DNA of 64,000 nt from positions 496,001-560,000 of the forward strand of contig JAJDDJ010000009.1 of the NCBI GenBank assembly GCA_029260395.1, in the 5' to 3' direction. The notes under the pieces were generated by a model. It saw nothing but the letters and a program-made list of their open reading frames with translations, ran no database searches and was not told the origin of the DNA. How positions within the stretch are numbered: position 1 is the stretch's first letter; every line of letters begins with the position of its first letter. The DNA is from Phycisphaerales bacterium (GTDB lineage Bacteria > Planctomycetota > Phycisphaerae > Phycisphaerales > UBA1924). Shown piece by piece: positions 17,123 through 26,256 of this stretch. A program made the translations under genes and the position numbers.

Positions 17123-19003
17123 CTACATGCGTTCAAGCGTGGGTAGGCCGAGCGTTTCGAGCCCGTCGGCGAGCACACGGCCAGCCAGATCGCACAGCCG
17201 TAGCCTCGAATCGCGCGTCGCTTCGTCGGGTGCGCCGAGCACCGGGCAGTGCTCATAGAACACGCTGTACGCCGATGCTACGTCATACAGCAGCGCGCAC
17301 AAACGGTGCGGTTCACTGTGCTCGCCCGCAGCCCGCACCGTCTGCGGGTACCGCAGCAGCGTCAGCGCGAGCTTCTTCTCGGCGGGCTCCGTGATGCGCA
17401 TGGGCGCGGCCTTGTAGCCGTCGCCTACGCCTCGCTCGATCGCCTTGCGGAAGATCGAACGCACGCGCACCAGCGCGTTGAGCAAGTACGGCCCGGTGTC
17501 GCCCTCAAACGCCAGCATCCGCTCGAAGCTAAACACGTAGTCCTTGATGCGGTCGTTCGAAAGGTCCGTGTATTTGATTGCCGCGATGCCCACAGCTTCC
17601 GCGATCGTGCGCACGCTCGCATCATCGAGCTCCGGATTCTTCTCCCGCACGACCGATTCAGCCTGGTCTACCGCTTGGTCGAGCAGGTCGGCGAGCCGCA
17701 CGTTCTCACCGCTGCGGGTCTTGAACGGCTTGCCGTTGTCGCCCAGTACCATCCCGAACGCGGCGTGTTCGAGCGACGAAGGCTCGCTGGCAGCCTCGCG
17801 CGTGGCGTACCCCGCCTTGGTCGCTGCGGCAAAGACCTGCCTGAAGTGCAGGCTCTGCCGGGCATCGACGCAGTACACGACGCGCTCAGAATCCAGCACC
17901 CGCACCCGGCGGCGTATGCCCGCCAGATCGCTCGTCGCGTAGAGAAAGCCGCCGTCGCTCTTCTGCACGAGGCACGGCTCACTGATCCCTGCATCGTCCA
18001 GCGGCACCACCAGCGCACCATCGGACTTTACCGCGATCCCTCGGTCGAACAGGTCGTCCACCACGCCTGCGAGCTCGTCGCGGTAGCTGCTCTCGCCCGC
18101 GGAGTGTTCATCGGTAATACGCGTGTTGAGCCTGCGGCACGCATCCAGACAAGCGCGCATCGTCGTGTCGTAGATCCGCTGCCACAGTGCGACGGTCTCG
18201 GCATCACCTGACTGCAGCGCGACGAGCGTCCGCTTGGCCTCGGCCAGATGCTCGTCGGCTTCCTCCTGCTGTGCGCCGAGTTCAGCGAGAATCTTCGGAC
18301 CCATGTCGTACTTCTCGGCGATCGCGATTGCTGGCCGCACGCCCCGGCACTCGGCCTGCGCCAGCTTGTACAGCCCATCAAGCGTGCTCAGATCGAGCGC
18401 GTCCAGACCCACACGTCCCGCTGCCGCCTCGTCGCGAAGCTTGGCCGTCACCATCGCGATGGGCAGCCCCCAATCGCCCACGTGGTTCTGGCGAGTCACC
18501 GCGTGTCCGAGGCGTTCGTGAATCCGCGCGATCGTGTCACCAATGACCGTCGCGCGCAGGTGCCCGACGTGCATCTGCTTGGCCAGGTTCACTCCGCACA
18601 CGTCCACAGCGATCGCCATCGGTTCCACTGGTGCTGGCAGCCCCAATTCGGGCGTGTCCAGCCTGCCAAGCAGCGTGGAGATCGTCTCGCTCTTGAGCCG
18701 AACGTTGATGAACCCGGGTCCCGCGATATCTTCGGGCCCGATCGGCTCGGTCAGTTCGCCCAGCTCCAAAGCCGCGACCAAGTCTGCGGCGACCTCGCGC
18801 GGCTTGCGACCAAGTTGCTTGGCCAGCGGCATCGCTGCGTTGGATTGAAAGTCGCCAAGCTCAGGACGTTTGCTCGGCGTGATCAGCGCCGAAGCATCCA
18901 CAGCATCCGGCGCGAGCCTTCGGATCGCGTCCACAAAGCACGCATCGAGCAGCTCGACGGGGTCCAGTGGAGCGGCGTTAGCATCGGCAAGTGATTCGGC
19001 CAT
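17123..19003 (-). CDS. argS: arginyl-tRNA synthetase
   Basis: A 626-residue class I aminoacyl-tRNA synthetase that charges tRNA-Arg. Landmarks in order: the N-terminal Add-1 domain (about 20-125, with ELGDFQSNAAMPLAKQLG), the HIGH motif as MHVGHLRATVIGD (about 140), NHVGDWGLPIAM, LVQKSDGGFLYATSDLAGIR, GMVLGDNGKPFKTRSGE and the C-terminal anticodon-binding helices (LRYPQTVRAAGEHSEPHRLC), ending LGLPTLERM. Length is slightly above the common 550-590. The ATG at 19003 lies 16 bases after the stop of the binding-protein gene, so argS ends a four-gene leftward operon; it has no strong ribosome site of its own. Confidence 0.93.
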   Translation of the reverse strand: MAESLADANAAPLDPVELLDACFVDAIRRLAPDAVDASALITPSKRPELGDFQSNAAMPLAKQLGRKPREVAADLVAALELGELTEPIGPEDIAGPGFINVRLKSETISTLLGRLDTPELGLPAPVEPMAIAVDVCGVNLAKQMHVGHLRATVIGDTIARIHERLGHAVTRQNHVGDWGLPIAMVTAKLRDEAAAGRVGLDALDLSTLDGLYKLAQAECRGVRPAIAIAEKYDMGPKILAELGAQQEEADEHLAEAKRTLVALQSGDAETVALWQRIYDTTMRACLDACRRLNTRITDEHSAGESSYRDELAGVVDDLFDRGIAVKSDGALVVPLDDAGISEPCLVQKSDGGFLYATSDLAGIRRRVRVLDSERVVYCVDARQSLHFRQVFAAATKAGYATREAASEPSSLEHAAFGMVLGDNGKPFKTRSGENVRLADLLDQAVDQAESVVREKNPELDDASVRTIAEAVGIAAIKYTDLSNDRIKDYVFSFERMLAFEGDTGPYLLNALVRVRSIFRKAIERGVGDGYKAAPMRITEPAEKKLALTLLRYPQTVRAAGEHSEPHRLCALLYDVASAYSVFYEHCPVLGAPDEATRDSRLRLCDLAGRVLADGLETLGLPTLERM

Positions 19004-19019
19004 AAGTCCGCGATGGTAG

Positions 19020-19949
19020 TCACGGCCCCGCGTTTGGCCCCGCGACAGCCCACCGGTCGATGATCGCCCCCAGCTCCGCGCGCACGTCCGCCAGCGAGCT
19101 TCCTGCGAGAAGCGCCCGCGGGTGATCGAGCACCGCCACACGCCCGGATTCTGTCGCGGGAAGGCCGAGATCCGCGAGCCGGCCCAGTTCAGCGCGCCAA
19201 CGCGATGCCTCGAACGCGTCGCCCCCAGCCTCGCGCTCGCCCCTGGGCACCAGCAGCACGATGGCATCGGGTGTGAGGCGAACAAGATCCTCGGCGTGCA
19301 ACCTCACATACGGCCCATCGAGCGGCCCGACCATCGCGCAGCCGAGCTGCTCTGTAGCCATCTCGTAATGGAACGATCCGGGCCCAAGCGCTGCGGGCTC
19401 AGCGCCGGGCAAAAGCAGCAGCAACTTGCCGATGCTCTGGCGATGCTCGATCAGCTCGGCTGCGGGTTCAAGCCGCCCCATCCGCACCGGGCGCTCAGCC
19501 ATCTCACCCTCGGCTGGCCCGAGCATCGCGCTGAGTCGCAGTTCCATCTTGGCTACATCGTCCCATGAGAGGCTGCCGAAGTTCTCGATCACCCAGCCTC
19601 GCTGTGCGCCCAGTTCGACAAGCCGCTCAGGCAGCTCACGCGATCCCCATTGCAGAAAGATGTGCGTGGGTTGTGCGCTCAGCATCGCCTCGTAGTTGAT
19701 GCCAGTCTGGTCGCCCGCGATCGGCAGCCGAGAGTCAGCCACTGTGTCCCACCCATGGCGAGCGACGATGGCCGGGTCATGGCCTCTATGGAGCAGCGTC
19801 GTCGTCACGCCCGGGCTAAGCGAGACGATGCGCACTGGTTGTTCCTCGCCTGTCGGCGGTGGGGGGGACCGCTCAACCGAATCGCTGCACCCCGCAATCA
19901 CCATGAGCAGAAAGAACAGCGCAAGCTTGGCGAGAACCATGAGTCTCAT
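19020..19949 (-). CDS. periplasmic metal-chelate/cobalamin-type binding lipoprotein
   Basis: A 309-residue lipoprotein with the class III binding fold of BtuF/FhuD proteins. MRLMVLAKLALFFLLMVIAGC gives a lipobox with cysteine 21. The mature protein opens with VRIVSLSPGVTTTLLHRGHD, then VADSRLPIAGDQTGINYEAM and AQPTHIFLQWG, the usual start of the N-lobe that takes siderophores, heme or cobalamin to an ABC importer. No permease or ATPase gene is near, so it is an orphan here. The ATG overlaps the stop of the upstream gene (ATGA at 19946-19949) and argS starts 16 bases after its stop. Alternative: a cobalamin-chaperone or sensor role. Confidence 0.72.
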   Translation of the reverse strand: MRLMVLAKLALFFLLMVIAGCSDSVERSPPPPTGEEQPVRIVSLSPGVTTTLLHRGHDPAIVARHGWDTVADSRLPIAGDQTGINYEAMLSAQPTHIFLQWGSRELPERLVELGAQRGWVIENFGSLSWDDVAKMELRLSAMLGPAEGEMAERPVRMGRLEPAAELIEHRQSIGKLLLLLPGAEPAALGPGSFHYEMATEQLGCAMVGPLDGPYVRLHAEDLVRLTPDAIVLLVPRGEREAGGDAFEASRWRAELGRLADLGLPATESGRVAVLDHPRALLAGSSLADVRAELGAIIDRWAVAGPNAGP

Positions 19950-21304
19950 CGGAACGCTGCCCCCACCGCGCTGCGAAGCGAGTCGATCGATTCCTGTGGG
20001 TACACCACGAACGACCAATCACGCTTCGCTGCCACCTGTGCACTCGCAACGCGAGCGCGAGCCAGCCGGGCTTCAGTATCGAGCGATTCGATCTCGCCAG
20101 GGTGCTGGCTGCGGTGCTCCGCGAGCAGCTTGTGCAGCTTGCGATACAGGGCCGATCGCTCGTGACGATCAGTCGCGGCCCCGATCGCGCGCACCAGCTC
20201 GATCTTCACGCGCTGCCCAGCGTCATCGCCGAGCTGGCCGGGGTTGTGCTGCGCCGTGTGCGCACGGTTGGCAGTGCGTTGCAGCTCTCGCTCGCTTGGT
20301 TGCTGCTCTTCGCTCAGGTCGAGCCGAACATCGGCGGTCACCACGACCGATGGCGCAAGCGTGCCGCCAAGCCATTCTGATATCCATGCCTCGGTCGCGC
20401 GGTCGTAGCCCAAGTTGCTGCCCGTGGCTCCGCCCCCGGTGCCGTGGATGAACAGGTCGCACACCTCAAGTCGCAACAGTGCTGTCATTAGCAGCGCCTT
20501 GGGCGCGAGTGCTGAGCGTTCCATGCTCACAAGCTCACTCGCAAACACCGGCGTGCGTTGGCTGCTCAGCTTCCACACTGGCAATTCCCAGTCGTCGCCG
20601 TTATCTAGAGCGAGCTGTCGCGCTCCGCCGTGCATTCGGACCGCTGAGTTGTACGCGTGCGCGCACCTCGCGGGGTCTTCGAGCATCGTATCCAAGAGCC
20701 GATCGAACACCGGCAGCTGATGCAGCGAACTCGCGTAGATCGCGCGGGCATCGTCACCAAGCAGGTGTGCCGACGATCGCTCGATTTGGGCGGCAGAATG
20801 TGGTGCATCCGTGTGCGCACCGAGTGCTGCGGCGGCGCGTTCCAGCCGATCCCGTATCGAAGCATCCAAGCTCTCGGGTAGCTGTAGCGATGGGCTCGCC
20901 GCGGGCAGCGCGCACACCGGAGTCCCATCTTTGGGTTCCGGAGCCAAGCGTGCTGCGCGCACGCTCAGTGAGCCGCTTTCACTGCGAATCGGTACGTCGA
21001 TCGCCCATGGGTCCACCGCGTCCTGATCCACCACCAGCCACACCGCCTGCGCGTTGTGAGCTCTTGCGTACGCCGAGAGCGCGAGCCGTTTGGCCAGAAT
21101 ACCCGGGTGCCATAGCGTCGGCTGGTGGCCGCTCATCACGACCGGTTTGTTCGGCTCAAGCCCCAGCTTGAGGCGGGTGGCGCTCGCTCGCTCGTCGGTC
21201 AGCGCCCGGTTGTTGATCGGTTGGTTAGTCAGTTGGGACCACGCGCTCGGCTCGGGCTCGAACCGCACCACGGGACCGATCGCCGGGGCGCTGGCAGAGG
21301 TCAC
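19946..21304 (-). CDS. uncharacterised protein with a BshC-like N-terminal motif
   Basis: A 452-residue soluble protein of no firmly recognised family. Its N-terminal part contains PVVMSGHQPTLWHPGILAKR (from about residue 53) followed by LSAYARAHNAQAVWLVVDQD, which resembles the opening of BshC, the proposed cysteine-adding enzyme of bacillithiol synthesis, where GQQ..L..GP..... and VFW....D occur. The middle holds FIHGTGGGATGSNLGYDRAT, glycine-rich and loop-like. The C-terminus is helical and charged (RSALYRKLHKLLAEHRSQ), as in the BshC coiled coil. It starts at a GTG overlapping the stop of the glycosyltransferase gene (21301-21304) and overlaps the next gene by four bases. Treat the BshC link as a hint only. 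Confidence 0.5.
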   Translation of the reverse strand: MTSASAPAIGPVVRFEPEPSAWSQLTNQPINNRALTDERASATRLKLGLEPNKPVVMSGHQPTLWHPGILAKRLALSAYARAHNAQAVWLVVDQDAVDPWAIDVPIRSESGSLSVRAARLAPEPKDGTPVCALPAASPSLQLPESLDASIRDRLERAAAALGAHTDAPHSAAQIERSSAHLLGDDARAIYASSLHQLPVFDRLLDTMLEDPARCAHAYNSAVRMHGGARQLALDNGDDWELPVWKLSSQRTPVFASELVSMERSALAPKALLMTALLRLEVCDLFIHGTGGGATGSNLGYDRATEAWISEWLGGTLAPSVVVTADVRLDLSEEQQPSERELQRTANRAHTAQHNPGQLGDDAGQRVKIELVRAIGAATDRHERSALYRKLHKLLAEHRSQHPGEIESLDTEARLARARVASAQVAAKRDWSFVVYPQESIDSLRSAVGAAFR

Positions 21305-22089
21305 GGGCAGCAGACCGCCTCGCTCGCTTCAGCGGGCAGCAGGTGCGCGTGGCGTTGAATCTCGCAGTGGAGTACTCGCAAGTAGTGCGCGCGCCGACGG
21401 CCGGGATCATCAAGCTCCGCCCCGAAGCTGCGGTTGGGGTCCAAATAGATCAGGCTCACCGGGATCTCGCGCACGCGGATGCCGTGGCACGCGGCCCGCA
21501 CCCACAGCTGCATCGGGAAGGCGTAGCCGTGTTCGGTGAGATCGAGCGAGGGCATGGCGCTGACGCGGTGGGCTTTGAACCCGCAGAACGAATCCGTGAG
21601 CAGTTCGCCGCCAGCTTCAACCAGCCTCGGGCCGAGGCGATCGTTGATCTCGCGGGTGAGTTCCATGTTAATCCCCCGGCGGTCGGCGGGGGCCGCGCCT
21701 GCTTCGGGCGGGATGAGGTATCGGCTGCCGCTGATGATATCGTGGGTATCTTGGGCGCACGCCTCGAAGAAGCGTGGCAGCTCGGCGGGCTCGTGCTGCT
21801 CATCGCAGTCCATCGTGATGATCCAGTCGAACAGGCGCTCTTGCGCCCACGCGAAGGCATCGATCAATGCCCGGCCGTAGCCCCGGTTGGCCGACTGGCT
21901 CAGGACGTGCGCTCGGGTCTCGATCGCCAGCAACTCCGAGGTGCCGTCGGTCGAGCCATCGTCTACGACGAGCACTTCGATCTCGCCGAAACACCCAGCG
22001 GTGGCTTCGATTTCTTCAAACACCCGATTGAGAACGCCGGGCAGCGTGCCAACCTCGTTAAAAACCGGGATCGCGATTAGTGTGCGCAC
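21301..22089 (-). CDS. family 2 glycosyltransferase, dolichol-phosphate-mannose-synthase-like
   Basis: A 262-residue cytosolic or membrane-associated GT-A enzyme. MRTLIAIPVFNEVGTLPGVL opens the nucleotide-binding fold, VLVVDDGSTDGT (residues 39-50) is the diphosphate motif, IITMDCDEQHEP (about 90-101) supplies the metal-binding DxD equivalent and ISGSRYL follows, all as in DPM1-like enzymes that transfer a sugar from a nucleotide to a polyprenyl phosphate. No membrane helix is visible. The GTG at 22089 is preferred because GGAGGT lies seven bases before it; the ATG just upstream (22104) is part of that ribosome site. First gene of the four-gene operon ending in argS. Confidence 0.8.
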   Translation of the reverse strand: MRTLIAIPVFNEVGTLPGVLNRVFEEIEATAGCFGEIEVLVVDDGSTDGTSELLAIETRAHVLSQSANRGYGRALIDAFAWAQERLFDWIITMDCDEQHEPAELPRFFEACAQDTHDIISGSRYLIPPEAGAAPADRRGINMELTREINDRLGPRLVEAGGELLTDSFCGFKAHRVSAMPSLDLTEHGYAFPMQLWVRAACHGIRVREIPVSLIYLDPNRSFGAELDDPGRRRAHYLRVLHCEIQRHAHLLPAEASEAVCCP

Positions 22090-22199
22090 GGCCAATACCT
22101 CCATCGCGAGCAGCGGCAAGCGTAGGGCTTGGCCAACCGCCCAGCGGCAGCGGTCATTCCGGGGCGTGCCCGGCTTGGGCAAGTTCCCAGTGGTTTCCC

Positions 22200-22727
22200 T
22201 TATTCAGCATCCGCTTCGGCCTCGTTTGACAATTCGGTGAAGGCTCGAAAGCCGAAGGGCCTTGCCTCGCCTTCGCCCTCGCCTGTCTGGGCCGCATTGG
22301 CGGCCTCGAGTTGGGCCATGATCTCGGGCGTCAGCACGTGGACCGTCGCGATCTCGCTGAGCGGGAGGGTGAAGATCTCGCCCGCAGGGGTGCGGATCTG
22401 GAAAATCGAGCACTGGACCTCAGCCGACAGGGCTCTCTGGGCATCGGTTGTGCCCACCGAGCAAGCGAGCATGGGTTGCACATCTGCGATGGGGATACGT
22501 GTTCCCAAGCGAGTGATGATCGCGACCCGTCCGTCATACATGGGCACAGCCTGCGGGTCGGCCTGCCCGGCCGAGGCCTTGATCTGTTCGGCCCGGGCAC
22601 GGCCAAGCTCCACACTCAGGCCTGTGAGCATGTCGCGGACCACGTTCTCCCAGAAAAGCCTGCGCGTGGCATCCACTTCTGAAGGCGGATGCCGGCTCTC
22701 TGGGTGGTGGGCTTTGTGTTCACTCAT
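22200..22727 (-). CDS. conserved-looking hypothetical protein
   Basis: A 175-residue soluble protein starting MSEHKAHHPE. A helix (LFWENVVRDMLTGLSVELGR) is followed by a strand-rich middle (VAIITRLGTRIPIADVQPML, CSIFQIRTPAGEIFTLPLSE, IATVHVLTPEIMAQLE) that recalls a small barrel, and an acidic glutamate/glycine-rich tail (TGEGEGEA) ending EAEADAE. No family was recognised. No strong ribosome site is visible at 22727. It lies 110 bases before the glycosyltransferase operon in the same direction and is divergent from the next small gene. Confidence 0.6.
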   Translation of the reverse strand: MSEHKAHHPESRHPPSEVDATRRLFWENVVRDMLTGLSVELGRARAEQIKASAGQADPQAVPMYDGRVAIITRLGTRIPIADVQPMLACSVGTTDAQRALSAEVQCSIFQIRTPAGEIFTLPLSEIATVHVLTPEIMAQLEAANAAQTGEGEGEARPFGFRAFTELSNEAEADAE

Positions 22728-22896
22728 GGTCCGGGTACCAGCGCTCGCAGATTCGGACGTTGCCCAGCACCGGCTGGGCCAGCGCAAACGGTACAGACCA
22801 TAGGCAAACGCCCCGGTATTGACCTCAGACGAAGGCTCGGAGCGATTGGTTCGGCCAGCGGACCGATCACACTGCTAGCACAGGAGGTAGGTGCCC

Positions 22897-23280
22897 ATGG
22901 CTGGTTCTGAACAAGGCTTGAACAAGGTCCGCTCCATCCTCGGCAAGATGGATCGGTCGATCTCAGATGCACGCAAGCGGCGACTCGGCGAGCCCGAAGG
23001 CGCACCCAACGCCAACGGCGTACACGAAGAGGACGACCTGATGATCGGGCACTCCGAGTCCACCAAGCCTGTGGTCCGCGACGAGCCGGCCAAGGCCGAA
23101 GAGGTCTCGGAAATGCGGGCCCGCTACGGCAAGGCCAAGCCAATCGGGCCAGCCCCGTCCAACAGCAATGGGACCGGCAACGGCACGGCCCATGGGACCG
23201 GCCATGGGGCTGGCAACGGCGCACCGCCGCCGCACCATGATGGCGACAACCCCTTGAACTTCCACGCCAGACCCGCCTAA
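22897..23280 (+). CDS. small hydrophilic protein with Asn/Gly-rich low-complexity tail
   Basis: A 127-residue protein with a very good ribosome site (GGAGGT eight bases before the ATG at 22897). The N-terminus has a basic amphipathic segment (NKVRSILGKMDRSISDARKR), then a charged linker, a segment VSEMRARYGKAKPIG and a low-complexity run with NGTGNGTAHGTGHGAGNG and PPPHH before NPLNFHARPA. It has no signal peptide or membrane helix. The composition suggests a disordered, possibly nucleic-acid-binding or adaptor protein. No family was recognised; the clear ribosome site and codon use argue it is real. Confidence 0.66.
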   Translation: MAGSEQGLNKVRSILGKMDRSISDARKRRLGEPEGAPNANGVHEEDDLMIGHSESTKPVVRDEPAKAEEVSEMRARYGKAKPIGPAPSNSNGTGNGTAHGTGHGAGNGAPPPHHDGDNPLNFHARPA

Positions 23281-23381
23281 GCCGGATCCGATGCCACCAT
23301 CCAACCGATCGCAACCCCTTGGCCCGCTCGGTCGGGGGTTCTACCATGCGCCTACCGAGCATCGCCCATCGGGTGCTGCAA

Positions 23382-23452
23382 GGGGGATTAGTGTAATGGC
23401 AGCACGACTGATTCTGATTCAGTTAGTATAGGTTCAAGTCCTGTATCCCCTA
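23382..23452 (+). tRNA. tRNA-Gln, anticodon CUG
   Basis: A 71-base cloverleaf: acceptor GGGGGAT with ATCCCCT (first pair a G-U wobble), D-arm GTG...CAC, anticodon stem ACTGA/TCAGT with loop TTCTGAT giving anticodon CTG (reads CAG), variable loop TAGT, and T-arm ATAGG-TTCAAGT-CCTGT. The discriminator is A at 23452 and no CCA is encoded, so CCA must be added enzymatically. A weak first acceptor pair is common in tRNA-Gln. Confidence 0.93.
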
Positions 23453-23491
23453 TTGGTTCAGCAACGTGCTCCTAAGTGCACGTTCGAACTG

Positions 23492-26212
23492 CTACACGCC
23501 ATCATCGTGTTCTTCCGGCCGCGCGGCTTTCTTGGTCACGCGGAGGTACGCCGCGCTCACGCCAAGTAGCAGAATGCCGAGCACCACGAAGCTGGCGACG
23601 CGCACCGCGTCGTTCACCGAGGCCAGGTCCCAGATCACGGCCTTGGCCGTTGCGGTCGCGAGCAGCGCCAGCCCGACGTAACGGGCGACCGAGAGCGTTC
23701 GCCAAGCACCGACCGTGAGCAGCGCGATCGCGAACAGGCCCCACCAGATCGACAGCGCCCCTCGCTGGGTGGCCTGGTCCTCAAACATGACCGCTGCGGC
23801 GCGGGTCGCCTCAAAGCTGGTCGCGGCAAACGTCACGAGCACCGCGACCGAGGCAATCGCCCCGGCCATCGCGGCGTGGCTCCATCGTGGCTCGAGTCTT
23901 CGCCCGGCGGCCCAGAGGGCGGCTGCTAGAAGAAGCACGACCGCGCCCGCCCCGAGCAGGCCCGGGTGGAGCATGAGCGCCGCCTCAGACTCCAGCCACC
24001 CCGGCGCGATGAAGGCCGCGATCCACGCCGAGATCGAGAGCGCCATTACCACGCACGCGCTGGCGTCGAGGCTGAGAGTCCGCCTCCACAGGTGCAACCC
24101 GAATGCAACGGCGCTGACGGCCAGCCATGCGTACATGAGCGACGCCGCGTCGGCCGACCGATGCACCGGGAGCAAGGCAAGCAGCAGCACCGCGATCGCT
24201 GCGTAGAGCGGGAGCGCCGCTTCGGGCAGGGCCGAGCGCCGAGCGAGCATAAAGCCGGTTCGGATGGTCACACCTGCGATGAGCGCCACCAGGGCGAACG
24301 CATCCTTGGTGATGACCAGCCCGGCCCACGGCGTTCCCGCGTCGGTGAACCACTGGGTGGAAAGCGTGCAGAACGCCGCGGCCAGCAGCAGGCCATCGCC
24401 CAGGTGCTCGTACAGCCGCCTGCGGAGCACGCCGCCTATTGCCGCGGTGGTGATACCAACGGCGCAGAGCCACACCGTGAAGGACACAAGCTGCGTCTCG
24501 CGGTGAGCGGTAACAACTGCAAGGATCGCAAGCGCGATGGCCGCAAGAATCGGATACAGCCCTCGTCGCCAGCCGGTACCAATCGCTTGGGCCGACCACG
24601 CTGCGGCCATCCAGCACGCAGCCGTACACAGCGCCAGCGCCGACCAGCCCGTCAGGTGGAGACCCGCGAGTGTCCACGAGCGTGTTGCCGGTTGGTGCGC
24701 CTCGATCAGGTCGAGCGAGAACACGCGAGCGCTTGCGAGCACAAGCGCGACCACGGCATACACGAGCAGGCCCGGTGAACGGATCGACCGCGCCGCGACC
24801 GCGGCTGCCGCGCCCACGCCCAGCGCGGCAAGGCCCTGTAGCCAGCCGCTCACGCCCCAGCCGATCGCGGCCAGCAGCAGCCCGCCGCTTTGGGCGAGCA
24901 GTGCCGCGCCCAGCCGTTCTTCTGCGGTGCGCGGCAAATCGCGCAGCACTTGCAGATGGCCCGCGAGCACCATCGCGATCAGGCCGCACGCCACCGCAAA
25001 GCCCGCCGGCCCTATCCAATCGAGCCCGGCGCTGAGTGTTTCAAAGCCCACGCCCGCCCACAGCGCGGCCCACGCGGAGGTAGAAAAACTCGACACCATC
25101 GGACGAGCGGTCGCAAAGCCCGAGTGCGCAGCATCGCCGTGCCTGCGCGCGCTGATGACCAGCTCCGCATGGAACAGACCCCACACGCCGGTTGCAAAGC
25201 AGATCGCGGTGATCGGGGCGTTGCCAACAAAGCCAAACATCCAGAGCGTGCCCAGCAGCAGCACGGGCCACCAGCAGACCGTCCGCAGCACGCGGTAACG
25301 CACATGCGCCATGCTCAGGCTCAGGCCGATCGCCGTCACCATTCCCAGGTAGAGCGGCAGGGTCCAGGGCTGCGGGTTGCTCGTGCGCGCGATCATCGGC
25401 GCGATGTACGCACCGAGCAGCGAGAGCACAGCGACCACCGTCAGCCGCGCGTGCAGCGCCACGCCGATCCCGATTGCACCGACGAGCGCCATCAGTCCGA
25501 GCGCAGGCAACTCGCCGATCAGCCGGTACATGCCGTGCGCCGCCCAGACCGATACGTACAGCGCGCCGAGTCCCGACGCGAACACCGCCGCCGAGGCGCG
25601 CGAGCCGACCTTTCGGCGGAGCACTTCGCCCGCTGCGAGCATTGCGGCACCGGCTCCAGCCAGCGCCCAGCACTTGCCCGCATCGCTGAGCGTCACCCAG
25701 CCGCTCTTCCACGCGAGCCTCGCTGCGAACGAGAGGCCCGCGATGACAATCAACGCACCGACGATCGCAAAGAGCCGTCCGCCGACGAACTGTTCGAGTT
25801 TCGGAGAGGGAGTCGCCTTGGTAGTTGGCTTGCGGTTGGCTGGCTGTTTGGCTGATGCGGCAGGCGCTGGCTTTCCAGTGTCTGGTCTCGGCGGTTGTTC
25901 AGGTGGCGAAGATTGTTCGGCTGCGTTCAGCTCGCGCAGCCGATCCATGGCGGCCTTGGTCCGCTGCTCGCGTTCGTTGGCCTCTGGCTGCTGGTGGATC
26001 GGCGCAACTGGCTGTGCGGGTTCTGCGATCGGCTCGCTCACTGGGGCCGGGCTCTGCTGGGGCTGCTCAGTCGTCTCGGCCAGCACGGCATCGTCGCTGG
26101 GCTGTTCAGCTTCGAGCGCTTCGAGTCGGCGTTCGACGGCTCCGAGCCGGTCAAGCACCAGCTTGAGCAGATCATCGGAAGTGCGGTCGTCCTGGTGGGG
26201 CGCATCAGCCAT
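23492..26212 (-). CDS. DUF2339 polytopic membrane protein
   Basis: A 906-residue membrane protein of the DUF2339 family, function unknown. Residues about 8-45 form a coiled coil (LVLDRLGAVERRLEALEAEQ), followed by a Pro/Gln/Glu-rich linker to about 125. From LEQFVGGRLFAIVGALIVIA (about 140) onward there are more than 20 hydrophobic helices rich in Ala, Leu, Trp and Gly, ending near residue 890 before a short charged tail (RPEEHDDGV). The VGGRLFAIVGALIVIAGLSF start of the membrane part is typical of DUF2339. The gene stands alone, 44 bases downstream of the ABC exporter stop and pointing the same way. Confidence 0.8.
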   Translation of the reverse strand: MADAPHQDDRTSDDLLKLVLDRLGAVERRLEALEAEQPSDDAVLAETTEQPQQSPAPVSEPIAEPAQPVAPIHQQPEANEREQRTKAAMDRLRELNAAEQSSPPEQPPRPDTGKPAPAASAKQPANRKPTTKATPSPKLEQFVGGRLFAIVGALIVIAGLSFAARLAWKSGWVTLSDAGKCWALAGAGAAMLAAGEVLRRKVGSRASAAVFASGLGALYVSVWAAHGMYRLIGELPALGLMALVGAIGIGVALHARLTVVAVLSLLGAYIAPMIARTSNPQPWTLPLYLGMVTAIGLSLSMAHVRYRVLRTVCWWPVLLLGTLWMFGFVGNAPITAICFATGVWGLFHAELVISARRHGDAAHSGFATARPMVSSFSTSAWAALWAGVGFETLSAGLDWIGPAGFAVACGLIAMVLAGHLQVLRDLPRTAEERLGAALLAQSGGLLLAAIGWGVSGWLQGLAALGVGAAAAVAARSIRSPGLLVYAVVALVLASARVFSLDLIEAHQPATRSWTLAGLHLTGWSALALCTAACWMAAAWSAQAIGTGWRRGLYPILAAIALAILAVVTAHRETQLVSFTVWLCAVGITTAAIGGVLRRRLYEHLGDGLLLAAAFCTLSTQWFTDAGTPWAGLVITKDAFALVALIAGVTIRTGFMLARRSALPEAALPLYAAIAVLLLALLPVHRSADAASLMYAWLAVSAVAFGLHLWRRTLSLDASACVVMALSISAWIAAFIAPGWLESEAALMLHPGLLGAGAVVLLLAAALWAAGRRLEPRWSHAAMAGAIASVAVLVTFAATSFEATRAAAVMFEDQATQRGALSIWWGLFAIALLTVGAWRTLSVARYVGLALLATATAKAVIWDLASVNDAVRVASFVVLGILLLGVSAAYLRVTKKAARPEEHDDGV

Positions 26213-26256
26213 GGCGTTGCGGGCAGCTTACCAGTCTTTGCCTGCGCCGCGTCGGC

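Noticed and set aside
23313..23340. Terminator after the small Asn/Gly-rich gene
   Set aside because: AACCCC and GGGGTT can pair over 16 bases, but no T run follows and the stem is short.
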